Positions 48,204 through 57,246 of a DNA stretch of 64,000 nucleotides are shown here, one piece after another; positions within the stretch are counted from its first letter, which is position 1; every line of letters starts with the position of its first letter. The stretch is from NCBI RefSeq assembly GCF_036030735.1, contig NZ_CP107928.1:7564001-7628000 (forward strand). Direction: 5' to 3'. This stretch comes from Streptomyces sp. NBC_00425. Lineage in GTDB: Bacteria; Actinomycetota; Actinomycetes; Streptomycetales; Streptomycetaceae. The notes beneath the pieces are model-generated. The model was not told the origin of the DNA. It worked only from the letters and a program-made list of their open reading frames with translations, and searched no databases. The translations under genes were made by a program, and so were the position numbers.

Positions 48204-49433
48204 ATGCATGCCTGGCCCGCTTCCGAGGTCCCCGCCCTGCCTGGTCAGGGCCGCGACCTGAGGATCCACGACACCGCGACCGGCGGCTCGGTCTCCCTCG
48301 CCCCCGGTCCCGTCGCCCGTATCTACGTCTGCGGCATCACGCCGTACGACGCGACCCACATGGGTCACGCGGCGACCTACAATGCGTTCGACCTCGTTCA
48401 GCGCGTGTGGCTCGACACCAAGCGGCAGGTTCACTACGTCCAGAACGTGACCGACGTCGACGACCCGCTGCTCGAGCGAGCCGAGCGCGACGGCGTCGAC
48501 TGGGTCGCCCTCGCCGAGAAGGAGACGGCCCTCTTCCGCGAGGACATGACCGCCCTGCGGATGCTCCCGCCGCGGGACTACATCGGCGCCGTGGAGGCGA
48601 TACCCGGCATCGTCCCGCTCGTCGAGCGACTGCGGGACGCGGGCGCCGCCTACGAACTCGAGGGCGACGTCTACTTCTCCGTCGAGTCCGACCCGCACTT
48701 CGGCCGGGTCTCGAACCTCGACGCGGCGGCCATGCGGCTGCTGTCCGCCGAGCGCGGCGGCGACCCGGACCGCCCGGGCAAGAAGAACCCGCTCGACCCG
48801 ATGCTGTGGATGGCGGCCCGCGAGGGCGAGCCCAGCTGGGACGGCGGCTCGCTCGGCCGGGGCCGTCCCGGCTGGCACATCGAGTGCGTGGCCATCGCGC
48901 TGGACCACCTCGGGATGGGCTTCGACGTGCAGGGCGGCGGCTCGGACCTCGCCTTCCCGCACCACGAGATGGGCGCCTCCCACGCCCAGGCGCTGACCGG
49001 CGAGTTCCCGATGGCCAAGGCGTACGTCCACGCCGGCATGGTCGCCCTCGACGGCGAGAAGATGTCGAAGTCCCGGGGCAACCTCGTCTTCGTCTCCCGG
49101 CTGCGCCAGGACGGCGTCGACCCCGCGGCGATCCGGCTCACCCTTCTCGCCCACCACTACCGCGCCGACTGGGAGTGGACCGACCAGGTCCTGGCGGACG
49201 CGCAGGCCCGGCTCGGCCGCTGGCGCGCGGCCGTCTCCCGGCCCGACGGGCCGCCCGCCGAGGCGCTCGTCGAGGAGATCCGGGCAGCCCTCGCGAACGA
49301 CCTCGACGCACCCGCCGCGCTGGCCGCCGTCGACCGCTGGGCCGCGCTCCAGCAGGAGCGGGGCGGCACCGACATCGGCGCCCCCGGAGTCGTGTCCCGT
49401 GCGGTGGACGCCCTGTTGGGCGTGGCGCTGTAA
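48204..49433 (+). CDS. mshC: Mycothiol ligase, Cys:GlcN-Ins ligase MshC
   Basis: This 409-residue cysteinyl-tRNA-synthetase paralogue joins Cys to GlcN-Ins with ATP in mycothiol biosynthesis. The Cys-adenylation zinc is bound by Cys43 in [17 protein letters not shown]. The HIGH-type motif is [17 protein letters not shown] follows, and KMSKS is at about 286 ([15 protein letters not shown]). It is 409 rather than about 470 residues and lacks the tRNA-binding C-terminus of CysS, which supports MshC. It sits in the conserved position next to parJ and the glycerol operon. Confidence 0.94.
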   Translation: MHAWPASEVPALPGQGRDLRIHDTATGGSVSLAPGPVARIYVCGITPYDATHMGHAATYNAFDLVQRVWLDTKRQVHYVQNVTDVDDPLLERAERDGVDWVALAEKETALFREDMTALRMLPPRDYIGAVEAIPGIVPLVERLRDAGAAYELEGDVYFSVESDPHFGRVSNLDAAAMRLLSAERGGDPDRPGKKNPLDPMLWMAAREGEPSWDGGSLGRGRPGWHIECVAIALDHLGMGFDVQGGGSDLAFPHHEMGASHAQALTGEFPMAKAYVHAGMVALDGEKMSKSRGNLVFVSRLRQDGVDPAAIRLTLLAHHYRADWEWTDQVLADAQARLGRWRAAVSRPDGPPAEALVEEIRAALANDLDAPAALAAVDRWAALQQERGGTDIGAPGVVSRAVDALLGVAL

Positions 49434-49479
49434 CCGGCGCTGTAACCGTACGGAAGGCGCCGTCACCTGCGGGAACGGC

Positions 49480-49515
49480 GAAAGGGGCGGTGCGCACCGG
49501 CGCACCGCCCCTTTC
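49480..49515. terminator. Strong convergent terminator after mshC
   Basis: A perfect 15-bp stem (GAAAGGGGCGGTGCG with its complement) has a 6-base loop, and CTTTCTTC completes the T-rich side on the plus strand. It lies between mshC and the convergent PAC2 gene. Confidence 0.92.
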
Positions 49516-49569
49516 TTCGCCGCACGGCCGGCCTCGGCCGGCCCCACCGCTCCGGCTTCTCCGCCGGTT

Positions 49570-50532
49570 TCAGTCCTCCGACGAATCGCCGTCGTCGGAG
49601 GCATCCTCGCTCGGCCTGTCGCCGGGGGCCTCCTCGCTCGGCTTCGGGGGCCACGGGGGACGGGTCCGCTCCCCCGGATCGGGCGGCCCACCGCCGTCCC
49701 GCCGCCGCAGATAGCGCTCGAACTCGCGGGCGATCGCCTCGCCCGACGCCTCCGGCAGCTCGGCGGTGTCCCGGGCCTCCTCCAGCGTCTGGACGTACTC
49801 GGCGACCTCGGTGTCCTCGGCGGCCAGCTGGTCCACGCCCACCTGCCAGGCACGCGCGTCCTCCGGCAGCTCGCCCAGCGGGATGCGGACGTCGATCAGG
49901 TCCTCCAGACGGTTGAGGAGGGCCAGCGTCGCCTTCGGGTTCGGCGGCTGCGAGACGTAGTGCGGCACGGCCGCCCAGAGGCTCACCGCGGGCACGCCCG
50001 CGTGTGTGCAGGCCTCCTGGAGGACGCCGACGATGCCCGTGGGGCCCTCGTACTTGGTCTCCTCCAGGTCCATCCGCTGCGCCAGGTCCGCGTCCGACGT
50101 CGTCCCGCTGATCGGCACCGGGCGCGTGTGCGGGGTGTCGCCGAGCAGGGCGCCCAGGATGACCACCAGCTCCACGCCCAACTCGTGGGCGAAGCCGAGC
50201 AGTTCGTTGCAGAACGAGCGCCAGCGCATCGACGGTTCGATGCCCCGTACCAACACCAGGTCGCGGGGCTTGTCACCGCCGACCCGCACCACGGACAGTC
50301 TCGTCGTCGGCCAGGTGATCTTGCGTACGCCTGCGTCCAGCCACACCGTCGGACGGTTCACCTGGAAGTCGTAGTAGTCCTCGGCGTCCAGCGCCGCGAA
50401 CACCTCGCCCTTCCACTCCCGCTCCAGATGCGCGACCGCGGTGGAGGCGGCGTCGCCGGCGTCGTTCCAGCCCTCGAACGCGGCCACCATGACCGGGTCG
50501 ATCAGCTCGGGAACCCCCTCGAGCTCGATCAC
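49570..50532 (-). CDS. parJ: PAC2-family protein, ParJ-like
   Basis: This 320-residue member of the PAC2 (proteasome assembly chaperone 2) family carries FEGWNDAGDAASTAVAHLER, the signature start of the family. WLDAGVRKITWPT and GALLGDTPHTRPVPI follow. The C-terminus is acidic and Pro-rich. GTG 50532 is chosen because AGGAGG precedes it; the frame continues to 50568 without a signal. Position between mshC and glpD matches SCO1662 of S. coelicolor, described as ParJ, a partner of ParA in segregation. The name rests on synteny and family, not on a distinct motif. Confidence 0.8.
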   Translation of the reverse strand: MIELEGVPELIDPVMVAAFEGWNDAGDAASTAVAHLEREWKGEVFAALDAEDYYDFQVNRPTVWLDAGVRKITWPTTRLSVVRVGGDKPRDLVLVRGIEPSMRWRSFCNELLGFAHELGVELVVILGALLGDTPHTRPVPISGTTSDADLAQRMDLEETKYEGPTGIVGVLQEACTHAGVPAVSLWAAVPHYVSQPPNPKATLALLNRLEDLIDVRIPLGELPEDARAWQVGVDQLAAEDTEVAEYVQTLEEARDTAELPEASGEAIAREFERYLRRRDGGGPPDPGERTRPPWPPKPSEEAPGDRPSEDASDDGDSSED

Positions 50533-50830
50533 CCAGCGCCTCCTTCCGACGTGCCCTCGCTTGACCACCCAACCTTACGGCGTTCTGCGGGGGCGCCCGC
50601 AGCCCCCTTGCACGGGGGAGTGAACGGATCACTGCCCCGTTCGCCACCCCCGAACACCCCGGAGCCCGCACCGGGCGACCGCGCCGGCACGGGAGGCTCG
50701 GGGAAGGCCGCGGGACCAGGGGGATCAGAGGGATCGCCGTGACCGGCGTGATCGCCGGGATCGGGCGCGACGAACCGGCGCCCGCGGGAATCCGAGGACC
50801 CGCGAACCCGTGACGCCGTCCCGGCCGGAC

Positions 50831-51502
50831 TCACAGCGTGGACCGCAGCCACTGCTCCACACTCGCGATGTGCACCGTCGCCCATGATCTGGCCGCCTCC
50901 GCGTCCCGGTCGCGCAGGGCCGCGAGGATCGCCCGGTGCTCCCGCAGGGTGCCGGCGACGGCGTCCTCCTGGGTCAGCCCCCGCCAGATCCGGGCCCGGG
51001 TGGTGGGCCCGGACAGCCCGTCAAGCAGCGAGCAGAGAACCGAGTTGCCCGCGCTCTGCACGATGCCGCGGTGGAACTCCAGGTCGCCCGCGACGAGTTC
51101 CTCCACCGAGGGCTCGGTGCCGAGTTTGTCCAACTGGGCGTCCAGGGCGTCCAGTTGCTGCTCGCTGATACGCAGGGCGGCCATCGCCGTCGCGGCCGGC
51201 TCCAGTATCCGGCGCACCGCCAGGAACTCGAGGACTGTGTCGTCGCGGTGGAAGTCGACGACGAAACTCAGCGCCTCCAGCAGCAGCTGCGGGTCGAGGC
51301 TGGTGACGTAGGTGCCGTCGCCCTGCCGCACGTCCAGGATGCGGATCAGCGACAGCGCGCGCACCGCCTCCCGCAGGGAGTTGCGGGACAGCCCGAGGTC
51401 GGCGGCCAGCTCGCTCTCCTTGGGGAGCCGGTCGCCGGGGCGCAGCGCACCCGAGACGATCATGCCCTTGATCTTCTCGATCGCCTCGTCGGTGACTGCC
51501 AT
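50831..51502 (-). CDS. GntR-family (FadR/FCD) regulator next to glycerol genes
   Basis: This 223-residue protein has a winged helix at about residues 3-65 (ELAADLGLSRNSLREAVRAL) and an FCD domain with GDLEFHRGIVQSAGN and EHRAILAAL. I start at ATG 51502 (MAVTDEAIEK); the longer frame reaches 51583 through the palindrome at 51530. That palindrome is a likely autoregulatory operator. It lies 217 bp after glpD on the same strand, separated by a terminator. The ligand is unknown; it is not the glycerol regulator, which is gylR. Confidence 0.85.
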   Translation of the reverse strand: MAVTDEAIEKIKGMIVSGALRPGDRLPKESELAADLGLSRNSLREAVRALSLIRILDVRQGDGTYVTSLDPQLLLEALSFVVDFHRDDTVLEFLAVRRILEPAATAMAALRISEQQLDALDAQLDKLGTEPSVEELVAGDLEFHRGIVQSAGNSVLCSLLDGLSGPTTRARIWRGLTQEDAVAGTLREHRAILAALRDRDAEAARSWATVHIASVEQWLRSTL

Positions 51503-51529
51503 GACCGGCCTCGCTCTCGTCCGTCGTCC

Positions 51530-51544
51530 AGACATCGGATGTCT
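51530..51544. promoter_or_regulatory. Perfect palindrome AGACATC-G-GATGTCT upstream of GntR gene
   Basis: A 7-1-7 perfect inverted repeat 28 bp before the GntR ATG at 51502. The ACATCnGATGT core is the type bound by FadR-subfamily regulators, which supports autoregulation. Confidence 0.75.
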
Positions 51545-51591
51545 CGTCGCCATTATGAGGCCAGACCGGGGGACTGCCGTCACACCTGCGA

Positions 51592-51625
51592 AAGGGGCGG
51601 CTCCATAGGGGTGGAGCCGCCCCTT
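51592..51625 (-). terminator. Terminator after glpD
   Basis: AAGGGGCGGCTCC and GGAGCCGCCCCTT form a perfect 13-bp stem with an 8-base loop, between the glpD stop and the GntR promoter. It separates the glycerol operon from the regulator. Confidence 0.8.
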
Positions 51626-51719
51626 CCCGGTCCGGCCCCGGTACGGAGAGGGCCGTCCCCCGACGCCGGCCCCGGTCAGGGCGGCGGGCCGGCGGAGGGT
51701 CGGTGTGCCGTCGGGCAGG

Positions 51720-53336
51720 TCACTTCTTGTCGAGCAGATCCTGCACCCCGGCGCGCACGTCGTCCGTGGCGAGACCGCGGATCGTCAGCGTCGTACGGCG
51801 GCGCAGCACGTCGTCCGCCGTCTCGGCCCACTCGTTGTCGCGGGCGTAGACGACCTGCGCCCAGATCTCGGGGGCGTCCGGGTGGACGCGCGCGCCCAGC
51901 TCGGGGTTGTCGTTGGCCAGCCGCGCGATGTCGAAGGCCAGCGAGCCGTAGTGGGTGGCCAGGTGCTTGGCCGTGTCGGCGGCCATGCGCGGGCCGGGCG
52001 CCGGGTTGTCGACCAGCAGCCGGTGGGCGACGGCACGCGGGTTGGCGACGCCGGGCAGCGGCATCTTCTTCGGCAGCGAGGAGATCGGTTCGAAGTCGTC
52101 GCCCAGCGGGTGGCCCGGCAGCGCCTCCAGCTTCTGCATGACCGTACGGCCGATGTGCCGGAACGTCGTCCACTTGCCGCCGGCGACGGACAGCATGCCG
52201 CCCCTGCCCTCGGTGACGACGGTCTCGCGCTTGGCCTTCGCGGTGTCGCCGGGGCCGCCCGGCAGCACCCGCAGACCGGCGAAGGCGTACGTGATCAGAT
52301 CACGGTCGAGCTGCTGGTCGCGGACGGAGAACGCGGCCTCGTCGAGTATCTGGGCGGTGTCCTTCTCGGTGACCGCCACATCCGCCGGGTCGCCCTCGAA
52401 CTCCTCGTCGGTGGTGCCGAGCAGCAGCATGTCCTCCCAGGGGAGGGCGAAGGTGATGCGGTACTTGTCGATGGGCGTGGCGAGCGCGGCCCGCCAGGGC
52501 GCGGTGCGCTTCAGCACCAGGTGCGCCCCCTTGGACAGACGGATGGACGGCGCCGCGTTCGGGTCCTCCATCTTGCGCAGGTGGTCGACCCACGGCCCGG
52601 TCGCGTTCAGCACCAGCCGGGCGTTGACGCCGAACTCGTCGCCGGAGAGCCGGTCGCGCAGGTCCGCGCCGGTGACCCGGCCCTTGGTGAAGCGCAGGCC
52701 GGACACTTCGGCGTGGTTGAGGACGACCGCGCCCGCCTCGACGGCCGCGCGGACCGTCATCAGCGCCATCCGCGCGTCGTTCATCTGGTCGTCGCCGTAC
52801 ACGGCCACGGCCTTGAGGTTGTCGGTGCGCAGCTCGGGCACGTCCTGCGCGGCCTTGGCCGGGGACAGGAGATGACCGACGCCGTCGCCGAACGCCGACA
52901 GCGCGGAGTAGGCGAAGACGCCCGCTCCGAGCTTCGCCGCGCCGTGCGGCCCGCCCTTGTACACGGGGAGGTAGAACGTGAGCGGGTTCGCCAGGTGGGG
53001 GGCCACCTGGCGGGAGACCGCACGGCGCTCGAAGTGGTTCTCCGCCACGAGCTTCACCGCGCCGGTCTGCAGGTAGCGCAGACCGCCGTGGAGCAGCTTG
53101 GAGGAGGCGGAGGAGGTGGCGCCGGCGAAGTCGCCGGCGTCGACCAGGGCCACCCTGAGGCCGGACTGCGCGGCGTGCCAGGCGGTGGAGATGCCCAGGA
53201 TGCCGCCGCCGATGACGAGGAGGTCGTACGACGCCTTGGAGAGCTGCTCCCGGGTCTCGGCGCGGCTCGGGTTGGAGCCGGACGCCGGGCGCGTCCCCAG
53301 GGCAGGCACGGACTGCAGGGTGGACTGACTGGTCAT
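51720..53336 (-). CDS. glpD: Glycerol-3-phosphate dehydrogenase (quinone), GlpD
   Basis: This 538-residue FAD enzyme oxidises sn-glycerol-3-phosphate to DHAP at the membrane. The FAD-binding GxGxxG is in DLLVIGGGILGISTAWHAAQ, and the second FAD segment VALVDAGDFAGATSSASSKL is followed by LHGGLRYLQTG. The C-terminal domain is DAO_C. Length is standard. It follows glpK by 9 bp (stop to start) and is last in glpF-glpK-glpD. ATG 53336. Confidence 0.95.
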   Translation of the reverse strand: MTSQSTLQSVPALGTRPASGSNPSRAETREQLSKASYDLLVIGGGILGISTAWHAAQSGLRVALVDAGDFAGATSSASSKLLHGGLRYLQTGAVKLVAENHFERRAVSRQVAPHLANPLTFYLPVYKGGPHGAAKLGAGVFAYSALSAFGDGVGHLLSPAKAAQDVPELRTDNLKAVAVYGDDQMNDARMALMTVRAAVEAGAVVLNHAEVSGLRFTKGRVTGADLRDRLSGDEFGVNARLVLNATGPWVDHLRKMEDPNAAPSIRLSKGAHLVLKRTAPWRAALATPIDKYRITFALPWEDMLLLGTTDEEFEGDPADVAVTEKDTAQILDEAAFSVRDQQLDRDLITYAFAGLRVLPGGPGDTAKAKRETVVTEGRGGMLSVAGGKWTTFRHIGRTVMQKLEALPGHPLGDDFEPISSLPKKMPLPGVANPRAVAHRLLVDNPAPGPRMAADTAKHLATHYGSLAFDIARLANDNPELGARVHPDAPEIWAQVVYARDNEWAETADDVLRRRTTLTIRGLATDDVRAGVQDLLDKK

Positions 53337-53345
53337 GTGGGGTTC

Positions 53346-54884
53346 TTACTCCTCGTCCTCGAGCCAGCCCATGGTCCGCTCGACGGCCTTGAGCCAGCTC
53401 TTGTACTCACGGTCGCGGGTCTCCGCGTCCATGCGGGGGGTCCACTCGGCGGCCCGTCGCCAGTTGGCGCGCAGGTCGTCGGTGTTGGTCCAGAAGCCGA
53501 CGGCGAGGCCGGCGGCGTAGGCGGCGCCGAGGCAGGTCGTCTCGGCGACCATCGGGCGCACCACGGGCGCGTCCAGGAAGTCCGAGAGGGTCTGCATCAG
53601 CAGGTTGTTGGAGGTCATGCCGCCGTCGACCTTGAGGGCCGCGAGCTCGACGCCGGAGTCCTTCGTCATGGCGTCGGTGATCTCGCGGGTCTGCCAGGCC
53701 GTGGCCTCCAGGACGGCGCGCGCGAGGTGCGCCTTGGTGACGTACCGGGTGAGGCCGGCGATCACACCGCGGGCGTCGGAGCGCCAGTACGGGGCGAACA
53801 GTCCGGAGAAGGCCGGCACGAAGTAGGCGCCGCCGTTGTCCTCGACGGAGAGCGCGAGCGTCTCGATCTCGGCGGCGGTGGAGATCAGGCCCATCTGGTC
53901 GCGCATCCACTGCACCAGCGAACCGGTGACGGCGATCGAGCCCTCGAGGGCGTAGACCGGCTTCTGGTCGCCGATGCGGTAGCCGACGGTGGTCAGCAGG
54001 CCGGAGTACGAGTTGATGATCTTCTCGCCGGTGTTCAGCAACATGAACGTGCCGGTGCCGTACGTGGACTTGGCCTCGCCCTCCGCGAAGCAGGTCTGGC
54101 CGAACAGGGCCGCCTGCTGGTCGCCGAGCGCGGAGGCGACCGGGATGCCGCCGAGCAGGTCGCCGAGCCGGCCGCCGGTGACCTCGCCGTAGACCTCGGC
54201 GGAGGAGCGGATCTCGGGCAGCATCGCCAGCGGGACGCCGATGGACTCGGCGATCTTGTCGTCCCACTCCAGGGTGTGGAGGTTCATCAGCATGGTGCGG
54301 GAGGCGTTGGTGACGTCGGTGTAGTGCTTGCCGCCGTCGACGCCGCCGGTCAGGTTCCAGATGACCCAGGTGTCCATGGTGCCGAAGAGGATGTCGCCCG
54401 CCTCGGCGCGCTCGCGCAGGCCCTCGACGTTGTCGAGCAGCCAGCGGGCCTTGGGTCCGGCGAAGTAGGAGGCCAGCGGGAGGCCGGTCTCCCGGCGGAA
54501 GCGGTCCTGGCCGACGTTGCGGCCGAGCTCGCGGCAGAGGGCGTCGGTGCGGGTGTCCTGCCAGACGATGGCGTTGTGGACGGGCTGACCGGTGTTCTTG
54601 TCCCACAGCAGCGTGGTCTCACGCTGGTTGGTGATGCCGATGGCCTTGATGTCGTCCCGGGTGATGCCGGCCTTCTCGATGGCTCCGGCGACGACTTCCT
54701 GGACGTTGGTCCAGATCTCGTTGGCGTCGTGCTCGACCCAGCCCGGCTTCGGGAAGATCTGCTCGTGCTCCTTCTGGTCGACGGAGACGATACGGCCGTC
54801 CCGGTCGAAGACGATGCAGCGCGAGGAGGTGGTGCCCTGGTCGATGGCGGCGATGAACGGGCCGGCGGTGTGCGCGTCGGTCAC
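53346..54884 (-). CDS. glpK: Glycerol kinase
   Basis: This 512-residue FGGY kinase makes sn-glycerol-3-phosphate from glycerol and ATP. The N-terminal phosphate loop is [16 protein letters not shown]. The substrate segment [14 protein letters not shown] and the C-terminal FGGY motif [11 protein letters not shown] follow. GTG 54884 with GGAGCAC upstream. It lies between glpF and glpD in the gyl operon. Confidence 0.95.
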   Translation of the reverse strand: MTDAHTAGPFIAAIDQGTTSSRCIVFDRDGRIVSVDQKEHEQIFPKPGWVEHDANEIWTNVQEVVAGAIEKAGITRDDIKAIGITNQRETTLLWDKNTGQPVHNAIVWQDTRTDALCRELGRNVGQDRFRRETGLPLASYFAGPKARWLLDNVEGLRERAEAGDILFGTMDTWVIWNLTGGVDGGKHYTDVTNASRTMLMNLHTLEWDDKIAESIGVPLAMLPEIRSSAEVYGEVTGGRLGDLLGGIPVASALGDQQAALFGQTCFAEGEAKSTYGTGTFMLLNTGEKIINSYSGLLTTVGYRIGDQKPVYALEGSIAVTGSLVQWMRDQMGLISTAAEIETLALSVEDNGGAYFVPAFSGLFAPYWRSDARGVIAGLTRYVTKAHLARAVLEATAWQTREITDAMTKDSGVELAALKVDGGMTSNNLLMQTLSDFLDAPVVRPMVAETTCLGAAYAAGLAVGFWTNTDDLRANWRRAAEWTPRMDAETRDREYKSWLKAVERTMGWLEDEE

Positions 54885-54959
54885 TGAGTGCTCCTGGGGT
54901 TTCCGTGGATAAGAGGCTGTCTGTACGGCGCTGCCGAGTACGCGGTGCAGCTGGTGCTC

Positions 54960-55754
54960 TTAAGCAAAGGCGACGTTGTAGAGGCCTGCAGCGATCGCGC
55001 CGCCGATCAGCGGACCGACCACCGGGATCCAGGCGTAGCTCCAGTCGGAGCCGCCCTTGTTGGGCAGGGGCAGGAGGGCGTGCACGATGCGCGGACCGAG
55101 GTCGCGGGCCGGGTTGATCGCGTAGCCGGTCGGGCCGCCGAGGGAGAGGCCGATCGACACCACGACGAGCGCGGTGATCAGCGCGCCGAGGTTGCCGAGG
55201 CCGTTGCCCTTGTCGTTCAGGCCCTGGGTGAGGACGGCGAGGACCAGCACGACGGTGCCGATGATCTCCGTGGCCAGGTTCTGCCAGACGACCCGGACCT
55301 CGGGGCCGGTGGAGAAGACGCCGAGGACCGGGCCGGCGCCCTGCTCCTGTGCCTCGACGGCCTTGACCTTGGTCGACTGCGCGCCCGGACCGCCGACGAT
55401 CTCCTTGTCGGTGAGGTGCGCGTGGAACTGGCCGTAGTAGGCGACCCAGACCAGGGTGGCGCCGATGGCGGCGCCGAGCAGCTGCCCGGCCCAGTAGACC
55501 GGAACGTTGCTCCAGTCGTCGTCCTTGATCGCGAGTGCGAGGGTGACCGCCGGGTTGAGGTGGGCGCCGGAGAGCGGCGCCGAGGTGTAGACAGCCGTCA
55601 GAACGGCGAAACCCCACCCGAAGGTGATGGCGAGCCAGCCGGCGTTGCGGGCCTTGGAGGCCTTCAGCGTCACGGCGGCGCAGACGCCGCCGCCGAGCAG
55701 GATGAGTATGGCGGTACCGATGGTCTCGCCGATGAAGATGTCGGAGCTGGACAC
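54960..55754 (-). CDS. glpF: Glycerol facilitator (aquaglyceroporin)
   Basis: This 264-residue MIP channel has two NPA boxes: [13 protein letters not shown] and [13 protein letters not shown]. The second is followed by the Asp that distinguishes glycerol-conducting GlpF from water channels. Six membrane helices are visible. GTG 55754 is preceded by AAAGGAG. It is the first gene of the gyl operon, downstream of the gylR-type motif. Confidence 0.93.
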   Translation of the reverse strand: MSSSDIFIGETIGTAILILLGGGVCAAVTLKASKARNAGWLAITFGWGFAVLTAVYTSAPLSGAHLNPAVTLALAIKDDDWSNVPVYWAGQLLGAAIGATLVWVAYYGQFHAHLTDKEIVGGPGAQSTKVKAVEAQEQGAGPVLGVFSTGPEVRVVWQNLATEIIGTVVLVLAVLTQGLNDKGNGLGNLGALITALVVVSIGLSLGGPTGYAINPARDLGPRIVHALLPLPNKGGSDWSYAWIPVVGPLIGGAIAAGLYNVAFA

Positions 55755-56128
55755 CCGCGACTCCTTTGTCCTTCGTCCAGGGAAGCCGAACCCCGGGTCC
55801 CGCCGGGGGTTCGAGCGCCCTCGGGGATGAGAGCGATGCCGGCCTTTGGCGTTGTCACACTCTAGCGCGTATTGCCGTTAGGTGTTCGACAATGTCGACC
55901 GATGGACGGGAGTCTTGCCCGGCGGTTACGTGTGCGTCAAGAGTGCCGTTATCGAAAACGCGATCGTTATTGATCGCTGTGAGTTATCGATCTTCGCGTG
56001 GGTGCGCACATACTCGCCCCGGATGTCTACTTCGGGCGGCTTTTGCCGGGTATGACGGAGGCCGGAACGTCGTCGGACGTCCCGGCCGGGTCTTACGCAC
56101 TTCTCAGGAGCGGCGGCCGCCCCGCGGC
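55755..56128. other. Promoter region of glycerol operon (gylR-glpF spacer)
   Basis: This 374-bp spacer is partly AT-rich and contains TTCGACAATGTCGAC (55885-55899) and repeated GTTATCGA-type elements at about 55946-55990. It is the control region of glpF-glpK-glpD. No gene was found in it. Confidence 0.75.
55886..55898. promoter_or_regulatory. GylR-type operator TCGACA-A-TGTCGA in the glp promoter
   Basis: A perfect 6-1-6 inverted repeat upstream of glpF. The sequence around it (TTCGACAATGTCGAC) matches the element upstream of gylR at 56950-56964 at 13 of 15 bases. It is a likely GylR operator. Confidence 0.75.
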
Positions 56129-56893
56129 TCAGAAACGCCCGCCGCCCAGGTCCCTGGAGACCGCGCGGGCGCAGTCGCGCACCGCGGCGATCAGCTCGGG
56201 CCGCAGCTCGCCGTCCCGGCCCAGCCGCTCCACGGCGCCGGTGACGCCGACCGCGCCGACGGGCATGCGCCGCCGGTCGTGAATGGGGGCGGCGATGGAG
56301 GCGACGCCCTCCCAGGTCTCCTCGACGTCCGCCGCGTACCCGCGCGCGCGGGTCATGTCGAGGATGTGCTCGAACGCCTCCGCGTCGCACACCGTGCGGT
56401 CCGTGTACGCCTTGCGCTCGGCCTCCAGGGCCTCGCTGTGCGCCACCGGGTCGTAGGCCGACAGCACCTTGCCGAGGGCTGTGGAGTGCAGCGGCTGCAT
56501 CGCCCCGATCTCCAGCACCTGCCGGCTGTCGTCCGGCCGGAAGACGTGGTGCACGATCAGCACGCCCTGCTGGTGCAGCACCCCCAGGTGCACGCTCTCG
56601 CCGCTGGACCGGGCGAGGTCGTCCGTCCATACCAGGGCACGCGCGCGTAGCTCGTGCACGTCCAGGTAGGTGGTGCCCAGGCGCAGCAGCTCGGCGCCCA
56701 GCTGATAGCGCCCGGAGGCGTCGTCCTGCTCGACGAAGCCCTCCTGCTGCAGGGTGCGCAGAATGCCGTGGGCGGTGCCCTTGGCCAGGCCCGTGGACGA
56801 GGCGATGTCCGACAGGCCCAGTCGCCGCTCGCCGCCCGCGAGCAGTCGCAGCATCGCGGCCGCACGTTCGACCGACTGGATGTTCCGCGCCAT
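56129..56893 (-). CDS. gylR: Glycerol operon regulator GylR (IclR family)
   Basis: This 254-residue IclR-family protein has a winged helix at about residues 3-62 (SVERAAAMLRLLAGGERRLG and SDIASSTGLAKGTAHGILRT). The effector domain has GVASIAAPIHDRRRMPVGAV. The length matches GylR of S. coelicolor (254 aa). It represses the downstream glpFKD and itself and is relieved by glycerol-3-phosphate. ATG 56893. The longer frame upstream is not supported. Confidence 0.95.
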   Translation of the reverse strand: MARNIQSVERAAAMLRLLAGGERRLGLSDIASSTGLAKGTAHGILRTLQQEGFVEQDDASGRYQLGAELLRLGTTYLDVHELRARALVWTDDLARSSGESVHLGVLHQQGVLIVHHVFRPDDSRQVLEIGAMQPLHSTALGKVLSAYDPVAHSEALEAERKAYTDRTVCDAEAFEHILDMTRARGYAADVEETWEGVASIAAPIHDRRRMPVGAVGVTGAVERLGRDGELRPELIAAVRDCARAVSRDLGGGRF

Positions 56894-56949
56894 CGCCCTC
56901 CCGCCTCCGTCCCCATCGGACCGCCTGCAGGCGGCATCCACTGCCGCCG

Positions 56950-56964
56950 TTCGGCAATGTCGAA
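56950..56964. promoter_or_regulatory. GylR-type operator upstream of gylR
   Basis: TTCGGCAATGTCGAA, with inverted arms TTCG and CGAA around GCAATGT, is close to the site upstream of glpF at 55885-55899. It lies 57 bp before the gylR ATG and suggests autoregulation. Confidence 0.65.
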
Positions 56965-57141
56965 CACTACCGGTCCATGCCGACCTCCCGCCAATGGTCG
57001 GTCGACACGTGTTCCGCCACGCGTCCCCCGGAAGCAGCAAGGCCGTCGCACGGCCGTGACACCCGCCGCACCCGCCGTGGCCGGGCCCCCGCCCCGCCGC
57101 CACACCCGTCCGCCCCGTGGACGCCCCTGACCATAAGGCCT

Positions 57142-57203
57142 CCGTCCGGCTACCCTGACGGCGTGCGCGCTCCTCGGGAAGCCCCTGCTCCACGCATCCC
57201 GAG
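57142..57203 (+). promoter_or_regulatory. Structured 5' leader of metH
   Basis: Two stem candidates, CCGTC/GACGG (57142-57161) and CTCGGGA/TCCCGAG (57173-57203, 17-base loop), lie 44-105 bases before the metH ATG. I did not find the conserved box of the cobalamin riboswitch or of the SAM or SAH riboswitches. It could be a leader RNA of unknown type, or ordinary stems of GC-rich DNA. Confidence 0.35.
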
Positions 57204-57246
57204 GTGACGCAAAGCCGACAGCCGTCGCATCTGAGGGAGCCCTTTC

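Noticed and set aside
56894..57246. Cobalamin riboswitch upstream of metH
   Set aside because: No B12-box consensus is found; only generic stems are present.
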